A stretch of 64,000 nucleotides of DNA. Origin: Paralichthys olivaceus. Lineage: Eukaryota; Chordata; Actinopteri; Pleuronectiformes; Paralichthyidae. The notes beneath the pieces were generated by a model. The model worked only from the letters and a program-made list of their open reading frames with translations, searched no databases and was not told the origin of the DNA. The position numbers and the translations under genes were made by a program. Every line of letters starts with the position of its first letter. The first letter of the stretch is position 1. This document shows positions 37,801 to 47,600 of this stretch, piece after piece. Where the stretch lies: assembly GCF_024713975.1 (NCBI RefSeq), contig NC_091110.1, forward strand, positions 3,359,001 to 3,423,000. The letters run 5' to 3'.

Positions 37801-40335
37801 GTTAAAATAAGAAGCTTTGTACTGAATTAAAAACCTTTGTAAATGCAGAACTGCAATTTGACAGGAAATTACAAATCTTAGCTCTGCAGCTGCAGCAAAT
37901 TAAAATGTGGTTCCAAAACTAAAAAAAGTAAACTAGTCCCTCAGTGGTTAAAATGTATTTTCCATCCGGCGTCAGTGCTGTTCAGTTTGAAAGCAGACAG
38001 AATTTAACCCTGAAACTAAATGATGAGTCAGAAATGGTTCCACAAGTTTCTGGAAGCTTTCGTCAACTTTGGTTAATCTGTGACGACAGTTTGAACAGAA
38101 AGAATAGATGTGACATAGCCACAGTGTCCTGTCTGGCAAAGTTAATTTTGGCACGCAGCTGTTCTGAAGAGGGTGTGTGTGTGTGTGTGTGTGTGTAATC
38201 ATGTGTGACACATGATTATGGTGACAGCTGTACATATCAATAAATTCATTAGGCTACAACAAATGATTACTTTCTTTATTTATGACTTGCAATTTGTATT
38301 TTAAAATATAAAATAATGAGGCCGGACACTGTTGAGGGAGAAATGATTGCTTGCTCAGTTTTTCCTGAAACTTAGTACAGAAGGACCTGAAACTGCCAGA
38401 GTTGATGACTGTTGGTGAAATGAAGTCTGTCCTAAAGTGTCCGGAGAGTAGTTCCATTCTAGGTCAATACTTTTTCCTCTGAAATTTCTTACATTTCACG
38501 GTTTCTCAAACTTGCCTTTTTTGCACCTTATTAATTCAATTTTGAGTAAGTTGCTCTTGCACTTGTTTCATTTTTACGAGATATATGTGTGCTTTAACAA
38601 ATGGAACCCATATGATGTGTAATAGTTGTCGTTGTCTTTTATTCATTACTGGACCAAAGCATTTCGCTGCCCTCTTGGTCACACATAGAGGGCTCAGCCA
38701 ACATAGAGTAGCTTGATTACTAATAACTCAAATATATACACATATATATATATATATTTAAAATGCACACAAGGAGGTGGATATCAACAGAGTCCTTCCA
38801 CCTCCTCCTTTCACCCACGCATTTATAAGAGAAACATACAGGCCCCATTTGAGGAAGCATTTTTCTTTCTGAATGACATTCTTTCACATGCAGCAACTTT
38901 TCCTTGGTTCCCCTGGCATCAGCGGAGAAAATGAACTGCCTTCTATAGGGAATGCTGAGAGAAAAGGTTATTTCCAACTCTGAATCGTACTATACTTAAC
39001 TCTGATGGCCAAATTGATTTAGTTTAATGCGACATAGTTGATTGATTCATAATCAATAACTACTACTGGGATTATCTATTAACCACTTAAGTCAATTTTC
39101 AATATATTACCATTTGCAGTTTCTAGCTTCTTAGATGTGATTTACATTTGGATATATTGTTTTTCATATAAAACAAAACCTTTGTCACATTGGCATTTGA
39201 AAAATTATTATTATAATTTATTTTTTTTTAAATTGTGGCAGCTAGTGGATTTGTGGAATGAACTGTTTTAGATATAGAAGAAAATGTCAAACTTCCAGCT
39301 CATCACTCGTGACAAATGTAATAATTAGATTCACTATTTGTCAAACAAAGTTTCAAGACACTTAACTTTTCTCCTTCTGACATTTAAGAGACGAAGGTTA
39401 ACAGAGAAAATACCTGGTAGATTAATAAGTAATAAACAATCATTAGTTGGAGTCCTTCAGAATGCCCCCATGTAGCATGCAATGAATTAACTGCAGTCCA
39501 TTTAGCTGATAATTGTGCTCCACCTCTGGAGAGTGAACACATGAGGTTATTTATAGTTCATTCATACACTCACATACACAGTTAACCCTGTGATCATCTG
39601 GTATTTCTATTATATGACAGCACAGTGTACAACCACTGTTAACAGGTCTATGCTAACTGGCTAGCAGGCTAATATACCGGAGTTAGCTTGGAGCATTGTC
39701 CTTTAACTTAATGCTTAATGCTAACTGGAAGCTTAGCTTGTAACATTTAGCTAGCAGGACACACAAGCGGTTACACACTCAGACCGGGGCCGGACACACG
39801 AGCACGCGAGAACACGCGTCCACCGGAGCCACAGCAACACACTTCTCACAATTAAACAACTTTTAACTTTTCGACGTGCTAAAAGCCTTAGCATGTCCGC
39901 TAGCTAGCTGACACATTAGCATGCTAGGCTAGCTGTCAAACAGCGACCAGGAGCCGGAGCAGGAGAAACCTCTCCGAGCCGGAGGACACGGGACACCACC
40001 GGGAAGGTCTGCGGCTTGAACAAGGAGACAGCCCGGTTTTCACCAGACTCCGCCCGCGGTACCCGCGAGCCACCTTTGGCTCGGTGGCAGACCGGGGTAA
40101 GGTGCACTGTCATCGGGCGCTGCAGGCAGCAGAACCCGCGGTCTGAGCTGGAGGGGCCGCAGCGCTGCACTCCGACTCCCGACACCATCCACCCCTCCGC
40201 ACACATGCGCCCGTACACAGGACAACACCGTGTAGCCCACCTCCGCGCACACAAACACCGCCACACTGAGTCCGTACCGTATATGGGTCTGAGTCTCCTG
40301 TCGTTGGGGTCCTGCACATGGCCTCTCGCCGCCAT
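25833..40335 (-). CDS. naa25: NatB auxiliary subunit NAA25 (MDM20 orthologue), complete
   Basis: Twenty-four coding exons: 40278-40335, 37450-37535, 36143-36281, 35933-36051, 35704-35778, 35511-35618, 35240-35318, 34274-34385, 33039-33128, 32232-32404, 32026-32138, 31727-31934, 29868-29957, 29604-29784, 28942-29041, 28618-28769, 28398-28523, 28042-28285, 27623-27746, 27473-27538, 27280-27377, 27052-27162, 26783-26923, 25833-25955. They sum to 2916 nt, 971 aa plus stop (human about 972), with consistent phases and GT..AG introns throughout. The protein starts MAARGHVQDPNDRRLRPIYD and ends TIKSLKI. The N-terminal third holds degenerate helical TPR-like repeats (for example AIGLQRTGKQDEAFTLAQEV and LFMAYARVGEYKKMQQ). 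A run of seven lysines lies at about 872-878, shortly before the C-terminal helices. NAA25 scaffolds NAA20 and anchors NatB to ribosomes, which acetylates Met-Asp/Glu/Asn/Gln N-termini. The catalytic partner gene is not in this window. Confidence 0.97.
25956..26782. other. NAA25 last intron
   Basis: About 0.8 kb, AT-rich. No feature was recognised. Confidence 0.7.
29120..29290. repeat. Dispersed repeat family E, copy 1
   Basis: ttccgacctagtattaacat followed by gatccgatcacaagtgg resembles a fish dispersed repeat. A weaker copy is near 48965-49100 (ttcagaccttgtattaacat, then caatcacaagt). It lies in NAA25 intron 14. Confidence 0.45.
29331..29385. repeat. CA/CT-rich minisatellite
   Basis: Irregular repetitions of cacacactct in NAA25 intron 14, immediately after the family E repeat. 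Confidence 0.85.
29958..31726. other. NAA25 intron 12
   Basis: A 1.8-kb GT..AG intron. It carries a repeat with inverted ends at about 30822-31085 and two minus-strand reading frames (31099-31473 and 31510-31692) that look like retroelement debris but match nothing I recognise. No NAA25 exon is missing, since the phase closes across it. Confidence 0.6.
30822..31085. mobile_element. Possible non-autonomous DNA element
   Basis: The left end gtagggttaggcgat is mirrored by a right end acacaaccctagc, giving short terminal inverted repeats (TAGGGTT/AACCCTA). The interior is AT-rich with a GA-rich patch. The family is unknown. Confidence 0.35.
33140..33265. repeat. Dispersed repeat family D, fragment 1
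   Basis: ggtttttcaccagacttggt followed by gagaatatctctaggaaatt resembles a widespread teleost repeat. It lies in NAA25 intron 8. Confidence 0.45.
33497..33577. repeat. Perfect 39-bp tandem duplication
   Basis: Two adjacent copies of a 39-bp unit beginning gaagtttaagagacagacac, with no mismatch between them. It lies in NAA25 intron 8, between two family D fragments. Confidence 0.97.
33640..33860. repeat. Dispersed repeat family D, fragment 2
   Basis: The series ggatggattcccattaaatt, tgtggaagga, ggtccggatccttatcaag resembles the ggatttccatgaaa...ggatcc core of a known teleost dispersed repeat. It is non-coding and lies in NAA25 intron 8. Confidence 0.55.
34790..35185. repeat. Dispersed repeat family C with ERE-like half-sites, copy 1
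   Basis: It contains agctgacctttgacttttt, agagctttgacctttaaatt and gagtcactgtgaccttaaag in succession, typical of a common teleost repeat built around aggtcacagtgacctttga. It lies in NAA25 intron 7, ending about 50 bp from exon 7. Confidence 0.6.
36282..37449. other. NAA25 intron 2
   Basis: About 1.2 kb with no exon or repeat recognised. Confidence 0.7.
37536..40277. other. NAA25 intron 1
   Basis: About 2.7 kb, AT-rich in the middle, with a (GT)n tract at 38170-38197 and an (AT)n tract at 38733-38760. The right end is the CpG-rich promoter block. No coding exon was found. Confidence 0.75.
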
Positions 40336-40470
40336 GGTGGAGTTTACCTGCTGGTAGATGTGCACGCATGCGCAGTGGCGGCTGCCTCGGGAGCGATTAA
40401 AGGATTTTGTCTGGGCTGATTTCTGCCTCCGAGCCGCAGGAAGTACTGCGAACACTTCAGAAGTACTCTG
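39780..40470. promoter_or_regulatory. CpG-rich promoter region of NAA25
   Basis: CpG dinucleotides are abundant here and scarce in the flanking AT-rich DNA. The block covers NAA25 exon 1 (40278-40335) and the start of intron 1. No TATA box is evident. The far left part contains repeated gctagc/ttagct strings. Confidence 0.6.
40363..40373. promoter_or_regulatory. NRF1-like palindrome in NAA25 promoter
   Basis: A GCGCATGCG-type string (plus strand acgcatgcgca) lies about 30 bp upstream of the NAA25 start codon. It sits inside a CpG-dense block running from about 39780 to 40470. It matches the NRF1 consensus, common in TATA-less housekeeping promoters. Binding is inferred from the motif only. 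Confidence 0.5.
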
Positions 40471-40659
40471 CAAAATACTCCAGCACAAGTTATGGTCCAG
40501 CGCTCACTTCACTGCCAACTTCAGCAAACAGAAGTGAAATATACGTGATCAGCAGGAGCAGCTGATGTGTCTGGTTATGGGATGCCCACTGTGAAAATTC
40601 ATTCATACTTCAATTATATTTTTAGCAAATTTACCTCAAACAGACAAATATTCATGTCA

Positions 40660-40860
40660 TATATAAGTTGAATGTTAAATGTTGTATCTATATGTACATG
40701 TTAAATGTAAAATCAAAATTTTCGATTAAACTTTTACATCTAAAATGTAATATTTACATTTAACATTTACATTCACATTTAGATTTAATATTTACATTTA
40801 GATTCAAGCTTTACATTTAGATTTAATAATTATATTTAACATGTAACTTATATATGACAC
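40660..40860. repeat. Degenerate tandem of TTACATTTA-type units
   Basis: Many imperfect copies of tttacattta/gatttaa occur in about 200 bp, partly arranged as inverted repeats (atgtaaatgt-like against acatttacatt-like). It could form hairpins. Its origin is unknown. Confidence 0.6.
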
Positions 40861-40874
40861 AAATGTCTGTCTTA

Positions 40875-41045
40875 AAGGTCCAGTGTGTAAGATTTAGGTG
40901 AAAGGAAACTAATGTTTTCACTAGTTCATTTCATCTAAATTGTATGAATTGTAGTTTTCCTTACCCCAGAAAAGACCCTTTATATTTAAATACTTTATAT
41001 TTACATCGAGGGGACCCTCTCTACAGAGGCCACCATGTTTTTTAC
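40875..41045 (+). repeat. Dispersed repeat family A, copy 4, truncated
   Basis: aaaggtccagtgtgtaagat, cctttatatttaaatacttt and gaggccaccatgtttttta match the first half of the family. The second half is missing. Confidence 0.8.
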
Positions 41046-42182
41046 ATGGTATTATGGTTTATAAGCTTTTCATGTTATTTGTGTGCAAAACCTATGGACT
41101 CTAGATGTCACATTAGTGAAGCAAAGTTAAAAAGTAGTGGTAAGTATAAATTTGCCTTAACAGAAAATATAAGTATAAGAGCCTCATATTTGTACTTACG
41201 TAAGTAAATATACTCGGTTACATTCCACCACCATTCCATGACTTTATGTAAGAATGCTTCATGTAAAACAGAAAGAAACCCTTGTGCCTCAGGATGACAG
41301 ATTCAGTGAAGGTTCACACTCTGGATTTAAAAATACAAATCATATTCAATTGATTGAATGTTTTTTTTCCTGTACAAAAAAATCTTTGAGCGTTTAAGAG
41401 ACATGTGAATGTGAACAATATAAATCTATACATTTCTGTTTAAGGGGGATTTATAGAAGTTATAGTACACTCTTGTTTAAAATAGGCCATTAATCAAATA
41501 GTGAGTTAGTTTTACATGAATTGTGTAAAATGAATAGCTTGTGTATTTTATTAAAGGTTCAGTAACTTTAGTCACCACTCTTATCTTTTTTCCCTCTCAC
41601 ATTGTTTGTAATTAAAATAGTTATTGTTTAATAACCTAAATCTTACACCACTGTGTGGCTCTTATTTTAGTGTTCGAGAAGATTTTCTATAAAGCAACAC
41701 TGAAAAGTGTTGAGTGAGTATGCAGAGATCAGATCCACGTTACAGCACGATACTCACCCTGAGAGACACATTCCTCACACACACACAAACAGCACAATGA
41801 TTCTCTTATTTGTTCAAATTTATTAGATATTCTGTTATGTTCCATTGTCTAGACCTTCTGTCACAGCTTGATGGCTGTGAAAAAGAAAAAAAAAAAGGAA
41901 CCAATTATTTTACATTCACTACTACTTCCCCTGAAATTTGCTTTATCAGAAAAGAGAAAATTGAATACATTGTGAATTTTTGTCTTTCAAAAACAGAAAA
42001 AAAGAGAACAAAAGAAAAAAAGAAAAAAAACAGTAGATTTTGCAAGTGCTTATTCATGATTACGATAAAGAAACAGTATTTTGGACTCCATCTGTTCCCT
42101 AAGCTTCTATCCCTCCCCTCACAGTCATACCCTGGCTGGCATCACTGGTAATGCTACAAAACTGTACATCACACAGCCTGTT

Positions 42183-42369
42183 TTAATCTATAACAGGGCG
42201 ACTCTCGTCATCGTCAAACTCAGCCAGGCTTTTCACTCCTTGTCTGAGGTCAAGCTGAATCCAGTTTGATTTTGAGGAGGAGCCGCCCTTTTGAAAGATT
42301 TCCCTTTTTTGCCTGATGCAGCTCAAGAGCTTCTCAAAACTGTACTGATCAAACAGAAACCGGGAATAA
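42183..42369 (-). CDS. Unassigned terminal coding exon, or relic of one
   Basis: Read on the minus strand, a strong pyrimidine tract ending ctcag is followed by one nucleotide completing a codon, then 61 codons and TAA. The product runs from YSRFLFDQYSFEKLL to DDDESRPVID, with a basic middle (RQKREIFQKGG) and an acidic end. Composition looks protein-coding rather than random. I could not match it to a family. No upstream coding exon was found between 42.4 and 44.6 kb, and the NAA25 and PITPNB models do not need it. From human gene order (TTC28, PITPNB, MN1, same strand) an MN1 last exon is conceivable, but the long MN1 first exon is absent. It could also be an alternative 3' exon or a relic. 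Confidence 0.4.
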
Positions 42370-44629
42370 CTGAGAGAAAAGAAAGGAAAATGTAAATACA
42401 AAAAAAAACAAAAGTGTTGAGCATGCAGATCAAATTTAGATTTAGTAAATCCATTTGTCCTTGTGTATTGATGATACAATGGGTCCATGTCATGCTTGTG
42501 CAGGTGTGAAACATGTCTGTGTTCCTGCAGTTCAAAAACGTCCCACATACTCTGACTCTGTATTTCCTAGCTGTACATTCGTAAGCATGGATGAGGTACA
42601 GTTAAACCATGGTACAGTATATGTAACAACACGTGGACAGTTCACTCCATGTTACACACACACAGCACTGTCCACCGAGCCGCCCTGCTCCGACGTCACT
42701 ACTTCCTTTAAGTTACTTTTAGCAGTTACAGTATTTGAATGATATACCTGACAATGCCTAGTAGCTGTGAATATCCCATTCAAGTCAGTGTTTTATGTAC
42801 AGTTTGCCCATTTCTATTATAAAGTACACTTATAACTCTCCTTTAACCTGTCCAACATATACCACGCACAGATAGGTTACATCAAAACCTACGATTTTTG
42901 GAGACACACACCTGATTGAATAAAGTCTCAACAATGGCTGAAAAACTGCACTAAGCTACATGATCATATAAAACATCACAAAATATTTTACCTAGAGCCC
43001 AACAGGAGCTGCACACAATCGAAAATAAAGATGGCTAAACTCAACTCCTGCTGTAATAAAACTGCTACAACCTCAAGTCAATGCAGCCACAGAAAAATAA
43101 AAGAAACAATGCTTTAAAAAGCAGGGTGAAGTCGCCGCCTGCTCTCAGATGAAGGCTCGTACTAGATGAGCCAACACCAATCTGAACTGCAAGAGTCGAA
43201 TTGATTTCACCTTTTGCCTAAGTACTTTCATTCTTAACCAGAAACAGTCAAGAAACGTTCAGACTGCCCTTATACTTTCTTGCGGTTAAGGTAGATGAAA
43301 AGCTTGTAACTCAGTGTATAGGCTTATCAATACACTCACAATGCTTGTGAATCCACAGCTGCACCAAACAATAGCAGATCTGTCTGGACCCATTTACTCT
43401 GTCAATTGAGAAAGTTAATCGTAGTTTGAGAAAAATAAACTACCTTGATTCATGCACACAACGCACGGACTCATCCTCGTTTGTTTTTTGTTAAAAAAAA
43501 GAAAAGAAAGAAGCTTTTGTGGAGGCAGTGGGAGCCTTCCAGTTAAAGCCCTAGCCAAGGAGATAGGACATGGAGCATGAGGCAAAGTTCAACAGGCTGG
43601 TTACAGAGTGAGAGCACAGCTGTGTGAACACACCCCTCACAAGCCTCGATATTAAGCTGAACGTTCTCCATCTCTGTCCAAAGAGTGAAGGCAGTTGATA
43701 ACACAAACAAGCACGCAAATGCACACAATACAGGTGTATTGTACACACTCTCCTAGAGGGGGGGGGTAGGGGTAACCCTCTCTTTATCAACACAAACAAT
43801 CCACTTGAGCGCAGCTGCACTGCAGCGACTATACACATGCAATGACTGTTTACTGAGGAGTAGCTGTTGTCCACATGCACTTGTGACAGAGGGAGGTTGA
43901 AATGTGGGGACATGTGAATGTGAGGGGAAAAACTATAGCGAAGAATTACCCATCATGCATGAGCATTATATTGAATTTAAACCATACGCAGACAGAGATA
44001 AGCCTCCGAAATTAAAACTATAAAAGAAGGGAAACAAGAACAAAAATAAAATAAATCAGTATTCCCAACCAACTGCCAGACAGAGAGGACAGTGAAACAC
44101 TGGGAGATCTAGACAAATTCTTACCAGAACAAGAGTATAGACAATACTGAGGGGGAGACGAGAATTAAAGGAGAGACACTTATAATACAAGGGAGGGTGG
44201 GGAGATAAATGGTCCAATACCTGCTAGAGTCATCTTATATCAATTTTTGTGGGAATCTGTCGATCTAAAAACAACATTCTAATCAATTTAAAAGGCTTGA
44301 CTTTCTGAGTCATGGTTTACACACCTGAATAAAAACAAAGCCCATTGTAATAATCAACTAACAATTACATATCAGGCAATTTACGTTCTGTGCAAAGAGT
44401 TTTTTTTTTCTTTTTATATGTATGCAAAAACCATGTTTTTTTTTGTTTTCTGGGTGAACAGGAGACTTGTGATTGGGGTAGGATCTGTACAGTACTGTTA
44501 ACCAATCTTGTCAAACCCCCCAATGAATCATGTGAGACAGGAAGAGAAGAGGCGACGTCAGGGCCACTTCCTCATCATGGTGGACGTGTCTCGGATGACG
44601 TCATCGTGACAGGGTTTGGTTGATTTGCC
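42370..44629. other. DNA between the orphan exon and the PITPNB distal last exon
   Basis: Expected to hold the PITPNB 3' UTR. I examined it for upstream exons of the 42183-42369 ORF and found no convincing coding stretch. Confidence 0.5.
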
Positions 44630-44683
44630 TCATTGCTCATCAGCAGCAGCACTGGTGCCTCGAATCGGACCTGTTTTACGCAG
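44630..44683 (-). CDS. pitpnb: PITPNB distal alternative last exon
   Basis: The acceptor cccgcag is followed by 17 codons ([17 protein letters not shown]) and TGA. It joins in phase 0 to exon 10 (46202-46324). It keeps the RGTSAA core of the PITP-beta tail but has Pro at the position of human Ser262. Confidence 0.85.
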   Translation of the reverse strand: MRKTGPIRGTSAAADEQ

Positions 44684-47600
44684 CTGCGGGACGGGGAGAA
44701 AAGCTTTGTATTAAGTTAGGTAACGTAAAACATTTTCAGATGATTAAATATGTTATGCAACAAGCCATGCACATGCAAGAAAATCAGTTCACTGGAGAAA
44801 AAACCAAAAGGAAAAGCATTTCAGGAAGTTGAGACAAGCGTTCAGGATGAGATGAGATGATTGTTGTTACAGCAATAAATTGACAGAGGAGATTAATGTC
44901 TGTGTGTAAATGGGGGAGGCAGCATGGTGGGTCAAGATGCTGATGTTGTACGACAAATTATGCATTGCTTTCTACAAAGGCAAGAAATTTCTCTTGGTTA
45001 AGTTTTTAATAGATTTAAAGTTTTGCCCCTAAACCCAAACCAAGAAAAGAAGAGCTGGTTCACAATTCAGACTGCATGCCGTAAAAAAACGGACTCCTTT
45101 CCTTAGAGGCACCAATATCAAAATACCAAATTTTAAGACAAATCCCTCCAAGACTGTAGCTGGAGAAAAAAATTCACAAATGTCCATCTGATGTGGCACT
45201 GAAGGGACTTCCAGGGAATTCCCTAAGTTAAAAAGATTCATTGTCACTAGAGCTTGGATGTCTTAAAAACATATTCTGGCAAGTCACAAAACAGTTTAAG
45301 AGATATTTCAGTCTCAATCAAAGTAGCAGAGCAACCAGCTGACTGACCCCTGTAGCCACTAGCATGCCATAACAATCTTATGTGTGATACTATGAGAACG
45401 AGATGCAGTAAATCCTACAAAGAGAAAAACAAAACCACAAAACATTGTACTTGACAACAACATTTTGATTTGATCGCTATTTTAACACAGGTAGACACTG
45501 TATATTGAAATTGAATAAAAATATTTCATTACTTATGGGTAAATGATGGCCTTACGTAACTTGCACATGACCTCAATCAAGGGAGCACTCAGCTCTACTC
45601 ATGTCATCTTTATTTCCAAACAACAATTCACTGTTAATCAAGATACCCTGGGGTGAGGAGAGAGGACGTTTACAATTGAAAGAAGCAACAAAGCAGAAGA
45701 GATGTGAAGCACAAAAGATCTGAAAACAAACAGACAATTCCAGATATGGTAACACAGTTTAGAGGAGCTAGGAAGTGGTGAAAATGAGGAGTGGAAAATG
45801 AAAACAGTGGACAATGAGCCATGCAGTCCCACCGATTTTCCTTTGAGACTTACTCAGCCTGCCTCTAGTATTTGACCTACAATGATGGGCCTCTACTCTT
45901 CTGTTGCAGAGGTGCCTCGCACATCTCCCTTCTGACGCATCTAATGTGAAATCCAGGGGTAAAAATAGTTAATTCAAGCAGATAACCTGTGTCTTCTCCA
46001 GTGGTCTGGTCAAAACAAAACAATGATAATGTATTTGATTATATTTCGTCATTCACAACAGAAAGCTTTAACTGGAATGCAGCTTTTAATATTTCGACTG
46101 CATTTTCTTTTATTTCTGCTTTGAACTCTTGTCACCACACGAGGAAGAAAAACAGCCAGTCTGAGTTTAACTGGAATAGTTGTGTTTGGTGAGTTAATTA
46201 CCTCCTCAAGCTCTTTTTGAGTCTCCTCTTCCATCCGCCTGATGTCCTCCATGGTCAAACCCACCCATTTGTCAATCCAGCAGAACAGCTGGCGGTGGAA
46301 GTTGGTGAAAATACGCTTTTCTTGCTGTGGAGAGGAATTAAAATGAAGTAAAGCAATGTTTTCTGCATTGCTTATACACGTTTTAGAGACTAATAACAGG
46401 AAGGAGTGATGTGGGAGTCCCCTCATACCATCTATCACCTTAATATTTAACTAAGGAACATAAATGCATGTTGGAGATTTAAATTGAATTTTTATTTCCC
46501 ACATTTACAGTTGATAAATGTTTGCTCTAGCCCCTATCTCTTCTCTGACTTCACTACGCTTTGCCCAAGTGATGCCGAAATGTTTCTCAAAACCATGTCT
46601 CCCTCTGCTGTGCAGAACAGAAACAACACTGATTACTGGCACTGAGAATTATCATGGCAAAGCTGTGTAGATTTTCTGACAATAAACATGCTCACAGCTC
46701 ATGTTTGTCAAGAACAGAAATAAAAACGGATTTGTTAAAATTGGTTTGAGTGTTTTCACAGGCTTAACTGAAATGTTTATCAAAAGCTACTGTAGGCTAT
46801 GGATTAACTGTATTAATACTTGCAAGCATGTGATGTGACAAGATAATGAACGTTACCCTGTGGATGAAGCTTTCCACTTTGGTCTGCAGACCCCACCATC
46901 TGAACTTGACAGTGACCAGTTTGTATGCACACATGTAAGGACAGTCTGTCTTCAGCTCATTCTGTGAAGGACAAGAAACGAAACACAGGGAAAAGATACA
47001 GTTCAGTAATGTCCAAGAGGATGGACTGTGACCTCAACATGCAGCTCTGCTCTCTGTTACTGTGTCAGGTACCTTCCACTCAGGGCCTAGAGGTCCTCTG
47101 TCTGTCTTGGCAGAGTGGAAAAGAGTGGGATCTTCTTCTGGCTTGTAGTCCTGAAGGAATAAAAAGCAAACACAACGTTAATGCCCAGCGAGAAACAGAA
47201 TGTACCCAGTTCTGCACAGTGCTTTGGGTCACGCTGGTGGAGTTGGTTGACATCAGCAGCAGATGTTATGTACAGATAAGAGTCACTTCAGAGATTTTAA
47301 ATAAACTTGAAAGATTTTTTATTTTCTGAAAAGCAGGTTGTTCATCATCTGGATAAAAGTAAGAAAGTTTCACATGATCAGTGTGATTTTCTCTGAGAGC
47401 TTGTGTGAACTAGAATTACAGCCCACGGTTGTATGCCTTCACCAACCAGTGCAGTTTCAGTCTAACATTTGTGAAAACATTTGAAACGCTTCTCTAAAGG
47501 TGTTCTTAAGATTACATGTTCTTGAGCCAAAAAAGTCACTGTGACCTTTCACCTCCAAATTCTGCGGATTATGTGGTTTCTTCCAGAGTTCATCTTTTAT

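Larger units (their letters stand above)
40471..42182. other. Intergenic DNA left of the orphan exon
   Basis: No gene was recognised. At 40660-40860 there is a cluster of imperfect ttacatttagattta units in both orientations. A family A repeat follows at 40875-41045. A/T-rich, polyA-like sequence occurs at about 41880-42030. Confidence 0.5.

Noticed and set aside
39916..40488. 190-codon minus frame over the NAA25 promoter, and the opposing 113-codon plus frame
   Set aside because: The GC-rich CpG island lacks stops by composition. The NAA25 exon 1 frame lies inside it and splices at 40278. The long frames resemble no protein family.
43543..43913. 120-codon minus frame considered as the upstream exon of the 42183-42369 ORF
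   Set aside because: It is rich in Cys, Leu and Ser with no domain, and no consensus donor in the needed phase was found.
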